Shown here: piece after piece, positions 37,109 through 47,528 of the stretch
Layout of the letters: every line of letters starts with the position of its first letter
How positions within the stretch are numbered: position 1 is the first letter of the stretch
Source: Gammaproteobacteria bacterium
GTDB lineage: Bacteria; Pseudomonadota; Gammaproteobacteria; Pseudomonadales; Azotimanducaceae
Direction of reading: 5' to 3'
Length of the DNA: 64,000 bases
Assembly (NCBI GenBank): GCA_009841615.1
Contig: VXLL01000035.1
Coordinates: forward strand, 124,001 to 188,000
Notes under the pieces: generated by a model
What the model was told of the DNA's origin: nothing
Database searches by the model: none
The model's input: only the letters and a program-made list of their open reading frames with translations
Position numbers and translations under genes: made by a program

Positions 37109-37804
37109 TTAGAAGCTCTTCCCGATGGACAGTATAAAGCGAAATTCAGCGCTGGGGTCGTCTAACGTCGAACCAACCAACGAACCAGTAACATCTAACT
37201 CTGCGATCGGTACCGTAATGCTGAGGCTCGCATCCATGTAACTATCTTCACCAGGACCGAAAAAGTTCTCGGAGTCAGCACTACTCCAACCGATGTGAGC
37301 GGCGACGGAAAACTGATCGTCTTGCTCCCAACTTACGCCGACAAAGGGATAGAAAAATGACGGTCCATCCGCGCCGAAGTACTCATTGGAAAAGTTCAAG
37401 CCGAACGAAGCATTCCAGAAGTTGACTCCGATGGAATACTCCATATAGTCCAAAATATCTCCTTCTGTCGGATATTCGAATCGAATAATGCTCGCACTGA
37501 CGGTAAATAATTCGCCAATGGTGTCAGATTCCCAGGACGCATAAAGATCTAATTCCATTGACGTCGCAGAATTAAAGTTCACGTTTGATGCCCATGTCCC
37601 GATGGAGAAGCCACTGTCTAGAGAGATGTCAAATCCACCTTGGATCGCGGGATCCAATCCAGTTTGGGATACGCCACGGAATGAATAGTCTGAACTCAAT
37701 GCCACATTTGCTTCTGCTTCCACCCCATTTACACTTTGGGAGAATACAAAAAAAGCGAACACGGCAGTCAGGTAAAGTCGTACTAACTTTGGTAGTGTGT
37801 TCAT
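37109..37804 (-). CDS. TorF-family putative porin (Gcw_chp)
   Basis: The 231-residue protein has a signal peptide (FAFFVFSQSVNGVEA) followed by the family opening EANVALSSDYSFRGVSQTGLDPAIQGG. Alternating beta strands run to the end, finishing FILSIGKSF with a terminal phenylalanine as expected for an outer-membrane barrel. The Gcw_chp/TorF family is known from many gammaproteobacteria, with no firm function. A strong AGGAGG site lies 7 bases upstream of the ATG. It is downstream of the cytochrome gene on the same strand. Confidence 0.88.
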   Translation of the reverse strand: MNTLPKLVRLYLTAVFAFFVFSQSVNGVEAEANVALSSDYSFRGVSQTGLDPAIQGGFDISLDSGFSIGTWASNVNFNSATSMELDLYASWESDTIGELFTVSASIIRFEYPTEGDILDYMEYSIGVNFWNASFGLNFSNEYFGADGPSFFYPFVGVSWEQDDQFSVAAHIGWSSADSENFFGPGEDSYMDASLSITVPIAELDVTGSLVGSTLDDPSAEFRFILSIGKSF

Positions 37805-37904
37805 CAGGGTCCTCCTTTATCGAACCAAGTGATCTACAGTCTCAATTTGAAACTTACCAGTACCTAGCTTGAGCGCTCGCGCCAGCAGCCAGAGCAAAGG
37901 TCGT

Positions 37905-38426
37905 TTACGATTCTTCCTCTTCTTCGGACTCTTCTTCCGTTTCCGATTCTTCTTTGCCAGTGATTAAGTATCGAATCGCGGCCTCTAACTCAGAGTCTGT
38001 GCAATCGAAGCAATTCCCCTTAGCAGGCATTTCTTCGCCGTAACCATCCTTTGTGTGTTGCAATAGAACGTCATAGCCTTGAGCAACCCTTGGAGCCCAC
38101 ATTTCCTCATTCGCAACGAGCGGAGCATCGGCTACACCTTCGGCATGACAAACAAGACAATATTTGTCGTAAACACCCTTACCCGAAAGTCCGGTACCGC
38201 GCGGCATGTCCGGATCGTATACGAATGACCCGACTGAACCACAGTCTTCTCCAACTAAACAAAGTTTGCCGAAAGGTTTGAGATTAGCTGCAATAGCTTC
38301 ACGTCGTTTCCATTCTTCTTCGTCTTCGCCAATCGCAGTGAGAACGATCAATCCAAGCAACGCACAACTTGCAATCAACGCGCAACGGCGTATCAATGGT
38401 ACTATCGTGTTAGACCACAAAATCAT
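37905..38426 (-). CDS. Cytochrome c5-type protein with acidic tail
   Basis: The 173-residue protein has an N-terminal membrane anchor or signal (ALIASCALLGLIVLTAIG) and one haem-binding site CLVCH near residue 91. The region MPAKGNCFDCTDSELEAAIRYL supplies the methionine ligand and the extra cysteine pair of c5-type cytochromes. It ends in a highly acidic tail (ETEEESEEEEES), which is unusual and may bind metal or a basic partner. About 60 residues before the haem domain, with two further cysteines, have no assigned role. It is encoded 21 bases after the indolepyruvate oxidoreductase gene. Confidence 0.88.
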   Translation of the reverse strand: MILWSNTIVPLIRRCALIASCALLGLIVLTAIGEDEEEWKRREAIAANLKPFGKLCLVGEDCGSVGSFVYDPDMPRGTGLSGKGVYDKYCLVCHAEGVADAPLVANEEMWAPRVAQGYDVLLQHTKDGYGEEMPAKGNCFDCTDSELEAAIRYLITGKEESETEEESEEEEES

Positions 38427-38447
38427 CGCAAAAAATTATAAGTAGAC

Positions 38448-41400
38448 CTATGCTTCCACAGAGTCTGTCTGAGTAGCTTTCTCCGGTGCTGTAATGATCG
38501 AGTTTTTCAGTGCTTTCACACGTTCGGCTACTCGATCCCAAGACGCTTGCTTCACATGACCGTAGCCACGCACTTCACTGTAACATCGTATGAGTTCGAT
38601 TGCGCTGGAGAAGTTCTCTTCTTTCAAATTAGTAATCAATGAATTCATCATTTCATCGAAGTCGCGTAGGAGCTTTCGTTCAAATTTGCGTTCTTCGATG
38701 TGTTTGAATGGATCTAGGATTGTTCCTCTTAACACTTTGAACTTTGCCAGTAGTCTCAAAAACACTCGTACCCAACTGTCCACGCGAACTTTTGATTTTT
38801 GAGCCCGCGGTAGCCAGGTCGGCGCAAACGCGAATTGAAAACTATGGACGTTGGTGAATTGACTATCCATGAACCGTTGAAAGTTTGGATGCGTAAGTAA
38901 CCGTGCGACTTCATACTCATCTTTAGTAGCTAGAAGTTTGAAGTAAGTCTCTACAGCTAGTCTTGAAAGTTCCTCTGAGTCTCCAGCTACCTGTTTTTCT
39001 ACATTTTGAATCTTGTCTGCGAAAGTCTGTAAGCGAGCAGCGTACTTCGCATCTTGGTACTCTGTTAAAAACGCTATTCGATCGTCAATGAGTTCCGGCA
39101 GCGTTCGTTCAACTTTTGGAAACATCGCTTGTTCAGGTTGACCTGAGATGTCAAGAAAGTTGGAGTCAAGTGCAAACTTGCGTCCCGCGCGAAACGCTAA
39201 GATGTTTTTCTTGACAAGGGTGGCATTGATAGTCAAGGCTTGTTCGATACTAGCTGCCTTCAACGGGATCAGCCCCAATTGCCACGCATAGCCAAGCAAC
39301 GTCATGTTCGCGGTAGTGCTCGCTCCACTGACTCGTACCGAGAGTCTGTCGGCATCGATGGTTTTCAGCGTCTGACCAAAAGCCGCTAGCTGATTGACTA
39401 GTTCTGAATTTTCAATATCCGCTTGGCGTTGAAGAACAAACTTGGATGTTGGGACGAGATGTGTATTCACCACGATGTTGGTTCGGGTGTTGTCGAGTGT
39501 GGTCACTGATTCTTGGGAAAGCGAGGTTACGAGATCGGACCCAAGGAGCACATCAGTTTCACGTTCGGAAATTTGGGTCCGAAGAACCTCATTGTCGCTG
39601 ATTCGGACATTAGCAAAAACGGCACCACCCTTTTGAGCGAGTCCAGTCATATCGAGATTCGAAGCATGTTTACCCTCAATAGTGGCGGCCATGCCTAGAA
39701 CTTGACTCAAAGTCACTACACCTGTACCACCAACACCCGCGACCAAAATATTTGCACTTGTAGGTAGTGCTACAGTAGGATTCGGAAGTGAACTCAAATC
39801 AATTTGCACAGTCTCGGGCTCGACTAGCTCAGCTTCGATTTCGATCATCGCAGGACAATAACCTTGCATGCAACTCAGATCTTGATTACAAGCTGTCTGA
39901 TTAATCTTGCGTTTCACACCGAGATCAGTAATTATGGGTTCGATCGCGCTACACATCGAAGCCCTCGTGCAATCGCCGCATCCTTCGCAAACGGCGTCGT
40001 TGATTACGACGCGTTTCATCTTCTTCGGTATTAAGCCACGCTTTCGACGTCGCCGCAATTCGTTGGCGCAGACTTGATCGTAGATCAAAATGGTGCACCC
40101 TTTAACTTGTCGCAACTGTTCTTGTACTCTATTTAAATCGTCGCGATGGCTGACTTCGTAGCTACGTTCTTCATAGCGCCGAGGATCATCGGTTACGATG
40201 TGCACTGCCGAAACATTTTCTGCAAGTACCTGCCGCACAATGTCGTCTACCGTGAGATCGCCTTCAACCGCTTGTCCGCCAGTCATTGCCACAGCATCGT
40301 TGTACAGAATTTTGTAAGTAACATTCACACCCGCGGCGACACAGGCGCGAATCGCCATAAGACCAGAATGGAAGTAGGTACCATCTCCTAGATTCACAAA
40401 GATGTGTTGATCATCTACAAAAGGTGCTTGCCCAATCCAGTTTGCTCCTTCACCCCCCATATGAGTAAAGGTGTGCGTGTTTCGGTCCATCCATTGCACC
40501 ATGTAGTGACAACCAATACCTGCAAGTGCCCGACTGTCTTCTGGAATTTTTGTTGAAACGCTGTGAGGGCATCCCGGACAGTACAACGGTAATCTTGATG
40601 CGTTAGCGGGTGTGTGCGTACTGCCCCAAGTTTCGCCGAGCGCTAAATCCGATCTCGGAATAGAAATACCGTGATCTCGAAACACATCGATGAGCGCGCG
40701 CACGATCATGTCACAGCTAATTTCTCCCACAGTTGGAAAGAGTTCTTTGCCGTGTCGTGTCCTACGTCCTTCAATTTCCGGCGCATCTTTACCGTACAAA
40801 ATGCTCTTGAGTGAATCTTCCAAGTAGGGATACTTGCCTTCGACCACTAAGACCGCTGGAACGTCTTTCAGTAACTCCTTCACATGTGTGGTTTCTAGCG
40901 GCCAAACTTGTCCGATCTTCACGATCCGAACACCAATAGCAGCCAACGTTTGTTCATCGGCGAACCCTATCAATCGAAGTGCTTGCCGAACGTCAGTGTA
41001 GGCTTTCCCGACACCTAAGATTGCTAGTTTCGGCCTGTCGCTATCCACGGTAATATGATTCAGGTTGTTGACTGCGCCGAAACGAGCCGCTAGTGCAATT
41101 TTGGACGCGATTCGCAGTTCTTGTTCTTGAGGGGTATCGATCAGACGGATGTGTGGGTCTAGTTCTGTTTCAGGGCACTCAAACGAGAAATTCAGTTTTT
41201 CGGTTCTAAGTGTGGTTGCACTGTCCATGATTGCGGTAATCGCCGTAAGTGCCACCCAACATCCCGAGTATCGCGAGAGCGCCCACGCGGCGAGACCAAG
41301 ATTGATGAGATCCTCAATATCGGTCGGTGTGAGGACCGGGATTTGAAACTCTCGAAGCGCGCCGATGCTATTTGAGGGTAGAGTTGAAGATTTACACGCT

Positions 41401-41855
41401 GGGTCATCGCCTACTAGAGCAACAACGCCGCCATATTTTGAACTGCCTGCCCGGTTCGCGTGCCGGAACACGTCTCCAGAACGATCTACGCCAGGGGCTT
41501 TTCCGTACCATAAACCAAACACGCCATCATAGCTCGCAGTCGGGTAGATATTCGCCTGTTGGGTGCCCCAAACAGACGTAGCGGCTAAATCTTCATTTAC
41601 TCCTGGTTCGAACTTGATCCTATGGTCTTTGAGAAGCTTGGCTTCTTGCATTAAAGCTTGATCGACGCCACCCAATGGGGACCCACGGTAACCGCTCACA
41701 AATCCTGCAGTCTTTAAACCGTTTCTTGTGTCAAGACGGCTCTGCTCCAAAAGCAGGCGAGTGATTACTTGCGTTCCGTTAATCCAAATCGGCCCCTCCG
41801 TCATCGTATACTTGTCAGAAAGTTGAGTTTCGAAAAGATCGGCGCGACGCTTCAT
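38448..41855 (-). CDS. Indolepyruvate ferredoxin oxidoreductase, alpha-gamma fused
   Basis: The 1135-residue enzyme decarboxylates aryl- or branched-chain pyruvates to acyl-CoA with thiamine diphosphate and passes electrons to ferredoxin. The N-terminal pyrimidine-binding domain shows GYRGSPLGGVDQAL. The thiamine-binding domain has IGCHYMVQW and the GDGTYFHSG stretch near residue 490. A ferredoxin-type region follows with CEGCGDC and CNQDLSCMQGYCP. The gamma domain is at GVGGTGVVTLSQVLG near residue 712. The fused single-gene form is known from proteobacteria. A divergent Lrp-family regulator lies 138 bases away, as expected for amino acid catabolism. Confidence 0.92.
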   Translation of the reverse strand: MKRRADLFETQLSDKYTMTEGPIWINGTQVITRLLLEQSRLDTRNGLKTAGFVSGYRGSPLGGVDQALMQEAKLLKDHRIKFEPGVNEDLAATSVWGTQQANIYPTASYDGVFGLWYGKAPGVDRSGDVFRHANRAGSSKYGGVVALVGDDPACKSSTLPSNSIGALREFQIPVLTPTDIEDLINLGLAAWALSRYSGCWVALTAITAIMDSATTLRTEKLNFSFECPETELDPHIRLIDTPQEQELRIASKIALAARFGAVNNLNHITVDSDRPKLAILGVGKAYTDVRQALRLIGFADEQTLAAIGVRIVKIGQVWPLETTHVKELLKDVPAVLVVEGKYPYLEDSLKSILYGKDAPEIEGRRTRHGKELFPTVGEISCDMIVRALIDVFRDHGISIPRSDLALGETWGSTHTPANASRLPLYCPGCPHSVSTKIPEDSRALAGIGCHYMVQWMDRNTHTFTHMGGEGANWIGQAPFVDDQHIFVNLGDGTYFHSGLMAIRACVAAGVNVTYKILYNDAVAMTGGQAVEGDLTVDDIVRQVLAENVSAVHIVTDDPRRYEERSYEVSHRDDLNRVQEQLRQVKGCTILIYDQVCANELRRRRKRGLIPKKMKRVVINDAVCEGCGDCTRASMCSAIEPIITDLGVKRKINQTACNQDLSCMQGYCPAMIEIEAELVEPETVQIDLSSLPNPTVALPTSANILVAGVGGTGVVTLSQVLGMAATIEGKHASNLDMTGLAQKGGAVFANVRISDNEVLRTQISERETDVLLGSDLVTSLSQESVTTLDNTRTNIVVNTHLVPTSKFVLQRQADIENSELVNQLAAFGQTLKTIDADRLSVRVSGASTTANMTLLGYAWQLGLIPLKAASIEQALTINATLVKKNILAFRAGRKFALDSNFLDISGQPEQAMFPKVERTLPELIDDRIAFLTEYQDAKYAARLQTFADKIQNVEKQVAGDSEELSRLAVETYFKLLATKDEYEVARLLTHPNFQRFMDSQFTNVHSFQFAFAPTWLPRAQKSKVRVDSWVRVFLRLLAKFKVLRGTILDPFKHIEERKFERKLLRDFDEMMNSLITNLKEENFSSAIELIRCYSEVRGYGHVKQASWDRVAERVKALKNSIITAPEKATQTDSVEA

Positions 41856-41993
41856 TTAAGGAACATTAGTGTAATCATAGGGGACATATTATGTTATGCA
41901 AAACGTTTAAAATATGTGCACCAATACTTTCTCTTTATTGTTAAATGTTAAAATATAATTTCAATATTGTTAGATTATTTAGTATGAAATACA
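41856..41993. promoter_or_regulatory. AT-rich divergent control region (oxidoreductase / Lrp)
   Basis: The 138 bases between the two divergent genes are very AT-rich. They include TATAAT at 41954-41959 and several near-repeats of ATTGTTA and TTAAAAT. AT-rich, repeat-containing DNA is the normal target of Lrp/AsnC regulators, so the regulator may bind here and control both genes. Confidence 0.45.
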
Positions 41994-42473
41994 ATGCAAT
42001 TGGATAGACTAGATATTTCCATTCTCCGCGAGCTTCAGGAGAATGCATCTGTTTCCATCCAGGAACTGGGGGCCAGAGTAGGGTTGTCAGCTACACCTTG
42101 TTGGCGAAGAGTCAAGCGACTCCAGAATGAAGGCTTGATTCGTAAGCAGGTCGCGCTGTTGGATGCCCAGTTACTGGAACTAAAGGTTAATGTATTCGTC
42201 CACGTGAAATTGAAAGCGCACAGCGATGAAATGCTGAAAGAGTTTGAAGAGTCGGTCGCGACAATTCCTGAGGTAGTGGAGTGCTACAGCGTCTCGGGGG
42301 ACACTGACTTCTTGTTACGAATTGTCGTCGCTGACGTAGCAACGTACGAGACGCTTCTCTATAAGAAGCTTATTCGACTACGAGAAGTTGGGACTCTAAA
42401 TTCGATGTTTGCATTGCGCCAGGTGAAGTACACCACGGAGCTTCCCATTACCTCCAGCTCCCCGCCTCGCTAA
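41994..42473 (+). CDS. Lrp/AsnC family transcriptional regulator
   Basis: The 159-residue protein has the AsnC-type helix-turn-helix at the start (LDRLDISILRELQENASVSIQELGARVGLSATPCWRRVKRL) and the RAM effector domain in its second half (VVECYSVSGDTDFLLRIVV). The SGDTDF block is the family's ligand-sensing and multimer-forming part. Such regulators respond to amino acids. It is divergent from the indolepyruvate oxidoreductase gene, which it probably controls. It ends one base from the stop of the facing carboxyltransferase gene. Confidence 0.92.
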   Translation: MQLDRLDISILRELQENASVSIQELGARVGLSATPCWRRVKRLQNEGLIRKQVALLDAQLLELKVNVFVHVKLKAHSDEMLKEFEESVATIPEVVECYSVSGDTDFLLRIVVADVATYETLLYKKLIRLREVGTLNSMFALRQVKYTTELPITSSSPPR

Positions 42474-42474
42474 G

Positions 42475-44085
42475 CTACATACGGAAAATACCAAACTTGG
42501 ATGTGTTTGCGTCGAATTCGCGTGTCGCACACTGCAATGCTAAACCAAGATTGCTGCGAGTGTCTACAGGATCGATGACACCGTCGTCCCACAAGCGCGC
42601 ACTCGCGTAATATGGATGTCCTTCCAGTTCGTACTGCTCGCGGATTTCCGCGACAAATTCTGCTTCGTCAGCATCCGTCCAAGTCTTCGACTTTGTGGTA
42701 AGACTATCTCTCTTCACCGTGGCGAGTACGTTCGCGGCTTGTTCTCCCCCCATCACTGAGATTCTGGAGTTCGGCCAAGTCCACAACATTCGAGCGTCAT
42801 ATGCACGACCACACATAGCGTAGTTTCCTGCACCAAACGAACCACCAATGATCACTGTAAATTTCGGAACGGAAGTGCAGGCAACCGCAGTCACCATCTT
42901 AGCGCCTTCTTTCGCAATTCCCGAATTTTCATATTTCTTGCCAACCATGAAGCCGGTGATGTTTTGGAAAAACACCAAAGGGATTCCCCGTCTATCCGCG
43001 AGCTGAATGAAGTGCGCACCCTTCAATGCAGACTCGCCAAACAACACGCCGTTGTTTGCCAAGATTGCTACGGGGTAGCCAAAGATGCGGGCAAAACCAC
43101 AGACCAAAGTCTCGCCGTACAGTGGTTTGAATTCCTGTAACCGCGATCCATCCAATATTCGCGCGAGTAATTCTCTAACATCGTAAGGAGTTCTAGTATC
43201 GGGAGGAATGATCCCGTAGATCTCCTTGGGATCGTAGAGTGGTTCTTCCGGAGACTCAACGACGACACTACTTCGGTAGTTTAAGTTGCTATCACTGACT
43301 ATGTCGCGAGCGATAGTCAAAGCGTGCGCGTCATTTTCTGCCAAGTGATCAGCCACTCCGGAAACTCGCGCGTGCACGTCGCCACCCCCAAGCTCTTCCG
43401 CGCCTACGACTTCGCCAGTTGCAGCTTTGACAAGGGGCGGACCGCCTAAGAAAATGGTACCTTGTTCCTTGACGATGACCGTCTGATCGCTCATTGCAGG
43501 TACATAAGCGCCACCGGCAGTGCAAGATCCCATCACAATCGAAATCTGTGGTAAGCCTTGGGCTGACATATTTGCTTGGTTGTAAAAAATCCGACCGAAA
43601 TGTTCGCGATCAGGAAACACTTCTGCTTGCGACGGAAGAAATGCACCTCCAGAATCGACCAAATAAATACAAGGAAGGTTGTTCTCAAGGGCGATGGTTT
43701 GAGCACGCAAGTGTTTTCTTACGGTGATCGGATAATAAGTACCACCTTTGACAGTTGCGTCGTTCGCGACGATGACACATGGTGTTCCATGGATTCTGCC
43801 AATGCCGGTGATAATGCCACCACACGGTACAACGTCGTCATAAAGTTGGTAGCCTGCGAGTGCTGAAAATTCTAAAAACATCGAGTCTCGATCAAGCAGT
43901 GTCGAGATGCGTTGTCGCGGTAAGAGTTTACCGCGTTTCAAGTGGAGGTTTCGAGCTTTTTCAGTACCGCCTTGTGCGATTTCCTCAAGTAAGGAACTTA
44001 GTTTCGACGCGAGTAATTGATTTTCTTGTTGATTCTGTTGGAACGTCTTGTCTCGAGAGTTCACTTTGGATTGAAAATTGTTCAT
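42475..44085 (-). CDS. Acyl-CoA carboxyltransferase subunit (methylcrotonyl-CoA carboxylase beta-like)
   Basis: The 536-residue protein is a biotin-dependent carboxyltransferase. It shows [38 protein letters not shown] near residue 115, [16 protein letters not shown] near residue 185, and [26 protein letters not shown] near residue 375. These follow methylcrotonyl-CoA carboxylase beta closely (leucine degradation). The biotin-carrying alpha subunit and the dehydrogenase and hydratase normally encoded beside it are absent. It follows the alanine racemase gene by 19 bases. The exact substrate is inferred. Confidence 0.88.
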   Translation of the reverse strand: MNNFQSKVNSRDKTFQQNQQENQLLASKLSSLLEEIAQGGTEKARNLHLKRGKLLPRQRISTLLDRDSMFLEFSALAGYQLYDDVVPCGGIITGIGRIHGTPCVIVANDATVKGGTYYPITVRKHLRAQTIALENNLPCIYLVDSGGAFLPSQAEVFPDREHFGRIFYNQANMSAQGLPQISIVMGSCTAGGAYVPAMSDQTVIVKEQGTIFLGGPPLVKAATGEVVGAEELGGGDVHARVSGVADHLAENDAHALTIARDIVSDSNLNYRSSVVVESPEEPLYDPKEIYGIIPPDTRTPYDVRELLARILDGSRLQEFKPLYGETLVCGFARIFGYPVAILANNGVLFGESALKGAHFIQLADRRGIPLVFFQNITGFMVGKKYENSGIAKEGAKMVTAVACTSVPKFTVIIGGSFGAGNYAMCGRAYDARMLWTWPNSRISVMGGEQAANVLATVKRDSLTTKSKTWTDADEAEFVAEIREQYELEGHPYYASARLWDDGVIDPVDTRSNLGLALQCATREFDANTSKFGIFRM

Positions 44086-44104
44086 GTTTGGTCCCTTTTT
44101 CTGT

Positions 44105-45139
44105 TCAATCCCTCACCGTCGCGTTTCCAACATGAGTGAGTACCTCATATGCGATCGTATTCGTTCTTGTCGCAACTTCATCGACCGAGATTGTAGGACC
44201 AAAGAGCTCAACAAAATCATTTTCTTTTAGATCTGACACCTGTGTACAGTCTACATGAATTGCATCCATAGTGACCTTTCCTATTATGGGCATGCGATGT
44301 CCTCGGAAGGCCACCTCCCCGTTATTGGACAGTGCGCGCGACAAGCCATCAGCATAACCGATGCCTACAACAGCTACGCGAGTTGGCATAGAAGAAACAA
44401 AGGAAGCACCGTATCCTACGGGTACGTTCGGTCGTACTTCTCGAATCTGTAGGACTCGTCCTTCAAGAGTGCATACCGGCTCAACGGGACTCTCTTGATT
44501 CACAAATGGGTTACCGCCATAGAGTCCTATACCAGGACGTACCACATCCCCTTGGAACGGTTCGCCCATGAGAATACCCGCCGAGTTCCCAATACTCGTC
44601 GGTGTATTTGGAAAATAAATTTTCACTTTTTCAAACTGTTCAAGTTGGATCTCGTTCTGCGGGTGATCGGGTTGGTCTGCACAGGCCAAATGGGTCATTA
44701 AAAGACAAACTTGTAACGCAGAAACGTCTAGTCCTTCCAAACTGTTGGAATCCAATCCAAGACGTTGCATCCCGGTATCGACGTGAATCACGCAAGGATG
44801 TTCTCGATAGGGCTCCCAAAGTTTTAGCTGATCGGGGGTGTTCAACACTGGGATCAACGCGTGCTGCGAAATCTGTTGCGCAGCCGAGTTGTTCATCGGC
44901 CCGGATAGCACATAGACACTCTTGGTCGTCAGATCGCGAATTGCGATGCCTTCACTTGGTGTGGCAACGAAAAAGTGTTGGCAACCTACCTGTTGTAATA
45001 GGTTTACGACTCGACGAGCACCGGTTCCGTAAGCATTTGCCTTTACTACAGCACCGCAAGCACCTAGCGAGCGCGTTTTGAACAGTGCGTAGTTTGCTAG
45101 GAAAGTCTGTTCGTTAAAAGTAAAACGCTTATAAGCCAT
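44105..45139 (-). CDS. alr: Alanine racemase
   Basis: This 344-residue PLP enzyme makes D-alanine for peptidoglycan. The PLP lysine is Lys33 in [12 protein letters not shown]; the usual histidine of AYGHG is threonine here. The catalytic tyrosine is in VGYGASFVS near residue 239, followed by [13 protein letters not shown]-phosphate contacts appear in SIGNSAG and RPGIGLYGG. Length and order fit the family. It lies between the second molybdenum hydroxylase and the carboxyltransferase gene; this grouping has no evident metabolic logic. Confidence 0.9.
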   Translation of the reverse strand: MAYKRFTFNEQTFLANYALFKTRSLGACGAVVKANAYGTGARRVVNLLQQVGCQHFFVATPSEGIAIRDLTTKSVYVLSGPMNNSAAQQISQHALIPVLNTPDQLKLWEPYREHPCVIHVDTGMQRLGLDSNSLEGLDVSALQVCLLMTHLACADQPDHPQNEIQLEQFEKVKIYFPNTPTSIGNSAGILMGEPFQGDVVRPGIGLYGGNPFVNQESPVEPVCTLEGRVLQIREVRPNVPVGYGASFVSSMPTRVAVVGIGYADGLSRALSNNGEVAFRGHRMPIIGKVTMDAIHVDCTQVSDLKENDFVELFGPTISVDEVATRTNTIAYEVLTHVGNATVRD

Positions 45140-45228
45140 TACGAGCTAGCATACGCGTACGCGCCTGTGTTCAAACCACAACCGGGTATGTGGTTTACAA
45201 GCCTTACTGTGATTACAAATCTCGTGCT

Positions 45229-47526
45229 TTAACCTAGGTAAAATCCTTCCTCGCTTATCGGAAGCGTTCGTACTCGGTGCCCACATGCCGTAAAAATTGC
45301 GTTTCCTACGGCTGGTGCGAGAGGGGGAAATACGGGCTCACCAAGACCTGTAGGAGAGTGTTCACCGGTATCGATGAAGTGCGAATCGACGGCTGGTGAG
45401 ACTGAAGCGCGCATGATTCGATATTTATCGAAATTGGTTTGTTCGGCCCGACCATTTTCAAACGTTATTGATAAGTCCATCATCGTCGATAGTGCGTCAA
45501 TCACACTACCTTCCACTTGATTTTCGGCACCGCTCAAATTTATGATGGGTCCCACATCAGAGGCCACGGTGACTCTATGAACCTTCAGTTTGCGCCGTAC
45601 GACATTCTCACCGCTACGATTTGTAACTGTGTCTTCTTCGCCCCCAACGCTTACTTCAGCAACTATAGCGATGTGACCTGCGTGACTATAGTAGAAAGCT
45701 ACACCCATGCCAGAATTTTTAGAAAGTTCTTTCCCCCATCCAGCTTTTTCAGTAGCAAGTTTTACGACATTTGCCGCTCGACCCCTGTGCACACCTCTCC
45801 CTCGCCTGCCACCTCTGATGGACTCAGGTTCACCAAGGACTTCGAGCAATACTTCGAGAGAATCTCGTTGTGCAGCATGAGCCAGTTCATCAAGAAAGCT
45901 CTGTACTACGAAAGCGAACACATTGGCATTGGGCGCGCGCCACGCAGAACATCGGTGCGCCCAATTTAGTGCGGTTTGTTCAACTCGTAAGTTATCTACC
46001 ATTCCGCCAGGGAAGATACCACCACTCATGCTACTAGCGGGTCGGTTTCCTGGTGCAAAGGTGATAAATCGGTTACGCCATCCAGTTACTTTACCTTTGT
46101 CATCAACACATCCGTCCATTTGGTGAAAACCACCCGCTCGAAACAAGTCGTATCGTACATCATCTTCTCGAGTCCACTGTAGTTTTATAGGGGTTTTGGA
46201 TCGACGAGCGATTGCCGCTGCTTCAAAGAGAAAGTCGTTGTACAACCTCCGTCCAAATCCACCACCACAACGCATTTGATGCAATTTGACTTGAGAGGCC
46301 TCCAAACCAGTCAATCTCGCCGCGGTAGGAATAGCCCAGGCGGGAGTCTGAGTCGGTGCCCAGAGTTCTAAGGAGTCGCCTTTATAGTGTGCAGTACAGT
46401 TTTGTGGCTCTAGTGGAGCGTGCGATACAAAGTGATATTGGTAAAAACCGCTTGAAGTCGCAGTACTGGTGGACATGGCCGCATCAAAATCACCAATGTT
46501 AGCTATCTGAGTAGCAGGTTCTTGAGCTAGTCTAGCCGCCTCTTTCCTCGCGGCACTCCAGCTGTCTTTAGAGGCATTAGTTTCATCCCACTCAACCTTG
46601 AGCGCACGTTTTGCATGGAATGCTTCCCAAGTGCTATTCGCGATAATTGCTACACCAGGAAGTAGGTCGTTGCCGTTACCGGTCCCTTCTAAAGCGAAGG
46701 CATCAACCACACCAGGCATTTTTTTGATTTCTTCAATGTTTGCCGATAGGACAGTACCGCCAATCGCGGGACACTTTTGATAGATCGCATATTTCATATC
46801 GGGTAAAGAAACATCGATACCAAACAAAGGTTCGCCGCGTACCAAAGCTTCGTTGTCGACGCCGGTAATGCGAGTTCCAAGCAATCTAAATTGTTTTGGA
46901 TCTTTCAGTTTCACACTCTCTGGGGAGGGTACCGGTAGTGTTGCTGCAGCACTCGCAAGTTCCTGATAAGAAAACTTTTCACTAGTACCCGCGCGTGAAA
47001 CATGACTCAATTCGGTGGATAGGGTATTGGGAGATACACTCCATTGCTCGGCCGCGGCTTGGACTAGCATGGCGCGCGCGGTAGCACCGGCTTGCCGTAG
47101 TCGTGTGTAATTCTCCGGAATAGAAGATGAACCTCCTGCGAACTGCCGCCCGTATACCGCTGTATTAATTTCAGATTGGACTACTCGGATTTCAGTCCAA
47201 TCTAAATCTAGTTCCTCCGCGACAATCATCGGCAAAGAAGTTTTGACTCCTTGGCCAATTTCTGGATTGGGTGCATATAACGTTATACCGTCTTGGTCGA
47301 TTTTGATGTAGCCGTTGGGTTGAAACACGGAATCGGTAGTTTCTGCACGAGTCTTCTGAAAAGCGAATCCCAACATTAACCCACCTCCAACCATTCCGGT
47401 CAGTTTTAGAAACTGACGTCGGTCTAACTTGAAGATGTGTGTGTTTTGTGTTGCTTCGTCCGGATGAGCTTCCCTTGTGAAGAATTCAGTGATCTCATTT
47501 ACGCTGTCGTAGTTCAAAGTACTCAT
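45229..47526 (-). CDS. Tat-exported molybdenum hydroxylase large subunit (isoquinoline 1-oxidoreductase beta-like)
   Basis: The 765-residue protein is the molybdenum subunit of the IorB type, exported in folded form. After 40 residues it has a Tat-type signal (LDRRQFLKLTG, then MVGGGLMLGF). Mo-cofactor residues are in CGGGFGRRLYNDF near residue 370, and the catalytic glutamate is in PTGLGEPVFPP near the end. The ATG at 47526 has GGAGG 7 bases upstream; the frame continues further, but that would overlap the small-subunit gene. That gene ends 3 bases before this start. Unlike the operon at 15-20 kb there is no FAD subunit, so electrons probably go to a cytochrome. Substrate unknown. Confidence 0.9.
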   Translation of the reverse strand: MSTLNYDSVNEITEFFTREAHPDEATQNTHIFKLDRRQFLKLTGMVGGGLMLGFAFQKTRAETTDSVFQPNGYIKIDQDGITLYAPNPEIGQGVKTSLPMIVAEELDLDWTEIRVVQSEINTAVYGRQFAGGSSSIPENYTRLRQAGATARAMLVQAAAEQWSVSPNTLSTELSHVSRAGTSEKFSYQELASAAATLPVPSPESVKLKDPKQFRLLGTRITGVDNEALVRGEPLFGIDVSLPDMKYAIYQKCPAIGGTVLSANIEEIKKMPGVVDAFALEGTGNGNDLLPGVAIIANSTWEAFHAKRALKVEWDETNASKDSWSAARKEAARLAQEPATQIANIGDFDAAMSTSTATSSGFYQYHFVSHAPLEPQNCTAHYKGDSLELWAPTQTPAWAIPTAARLTGLEASQVKLHQMRCGGGFGRRLYNDFLFEAAAIARRSKTPIKLQWTREDDVRYDLFRAGGFHQMDGCVDDKGKVTGWRNRFITFAPGNRPASSMSGGIFPGGMVDNLRVEQTALNWAHRCSAWRAPNANVFAFVVQSFLDELAHAAQRDSLEVLLEVLGEPESIRGGRRGRGVHRGRAANVVKLATEKAGWGKELSKNSGMGVAFYYSHAGHIAIVAEVSVGGEEDTVTNRSGENVVRRKLKVHRVTVASDVGPIINLSGAENQVEGSVIDALSTMMDLSITFENGRAEQTNFDKYRIMRASVSPAVDSHFIDTGEHSPTGLGEPVFPPLAPAVGNAIFTACGHRVRTLPISEEGFYLG

Positions 47527-47528
47527 CG

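Noticed and set aside
44602-45081. Open frame of 159 codons opposite alr
   Set aside because: Antisense shadow of a well-conserved alanine racemase, with an unlikely composition.
45517-45969. Open frame of 150 codons opposite the IorB-like gene
   Set aside because: Lies wholly within the conserved Mo-subunit gene on the other strand; Phe/Ser/Cys-rich and with no motif.
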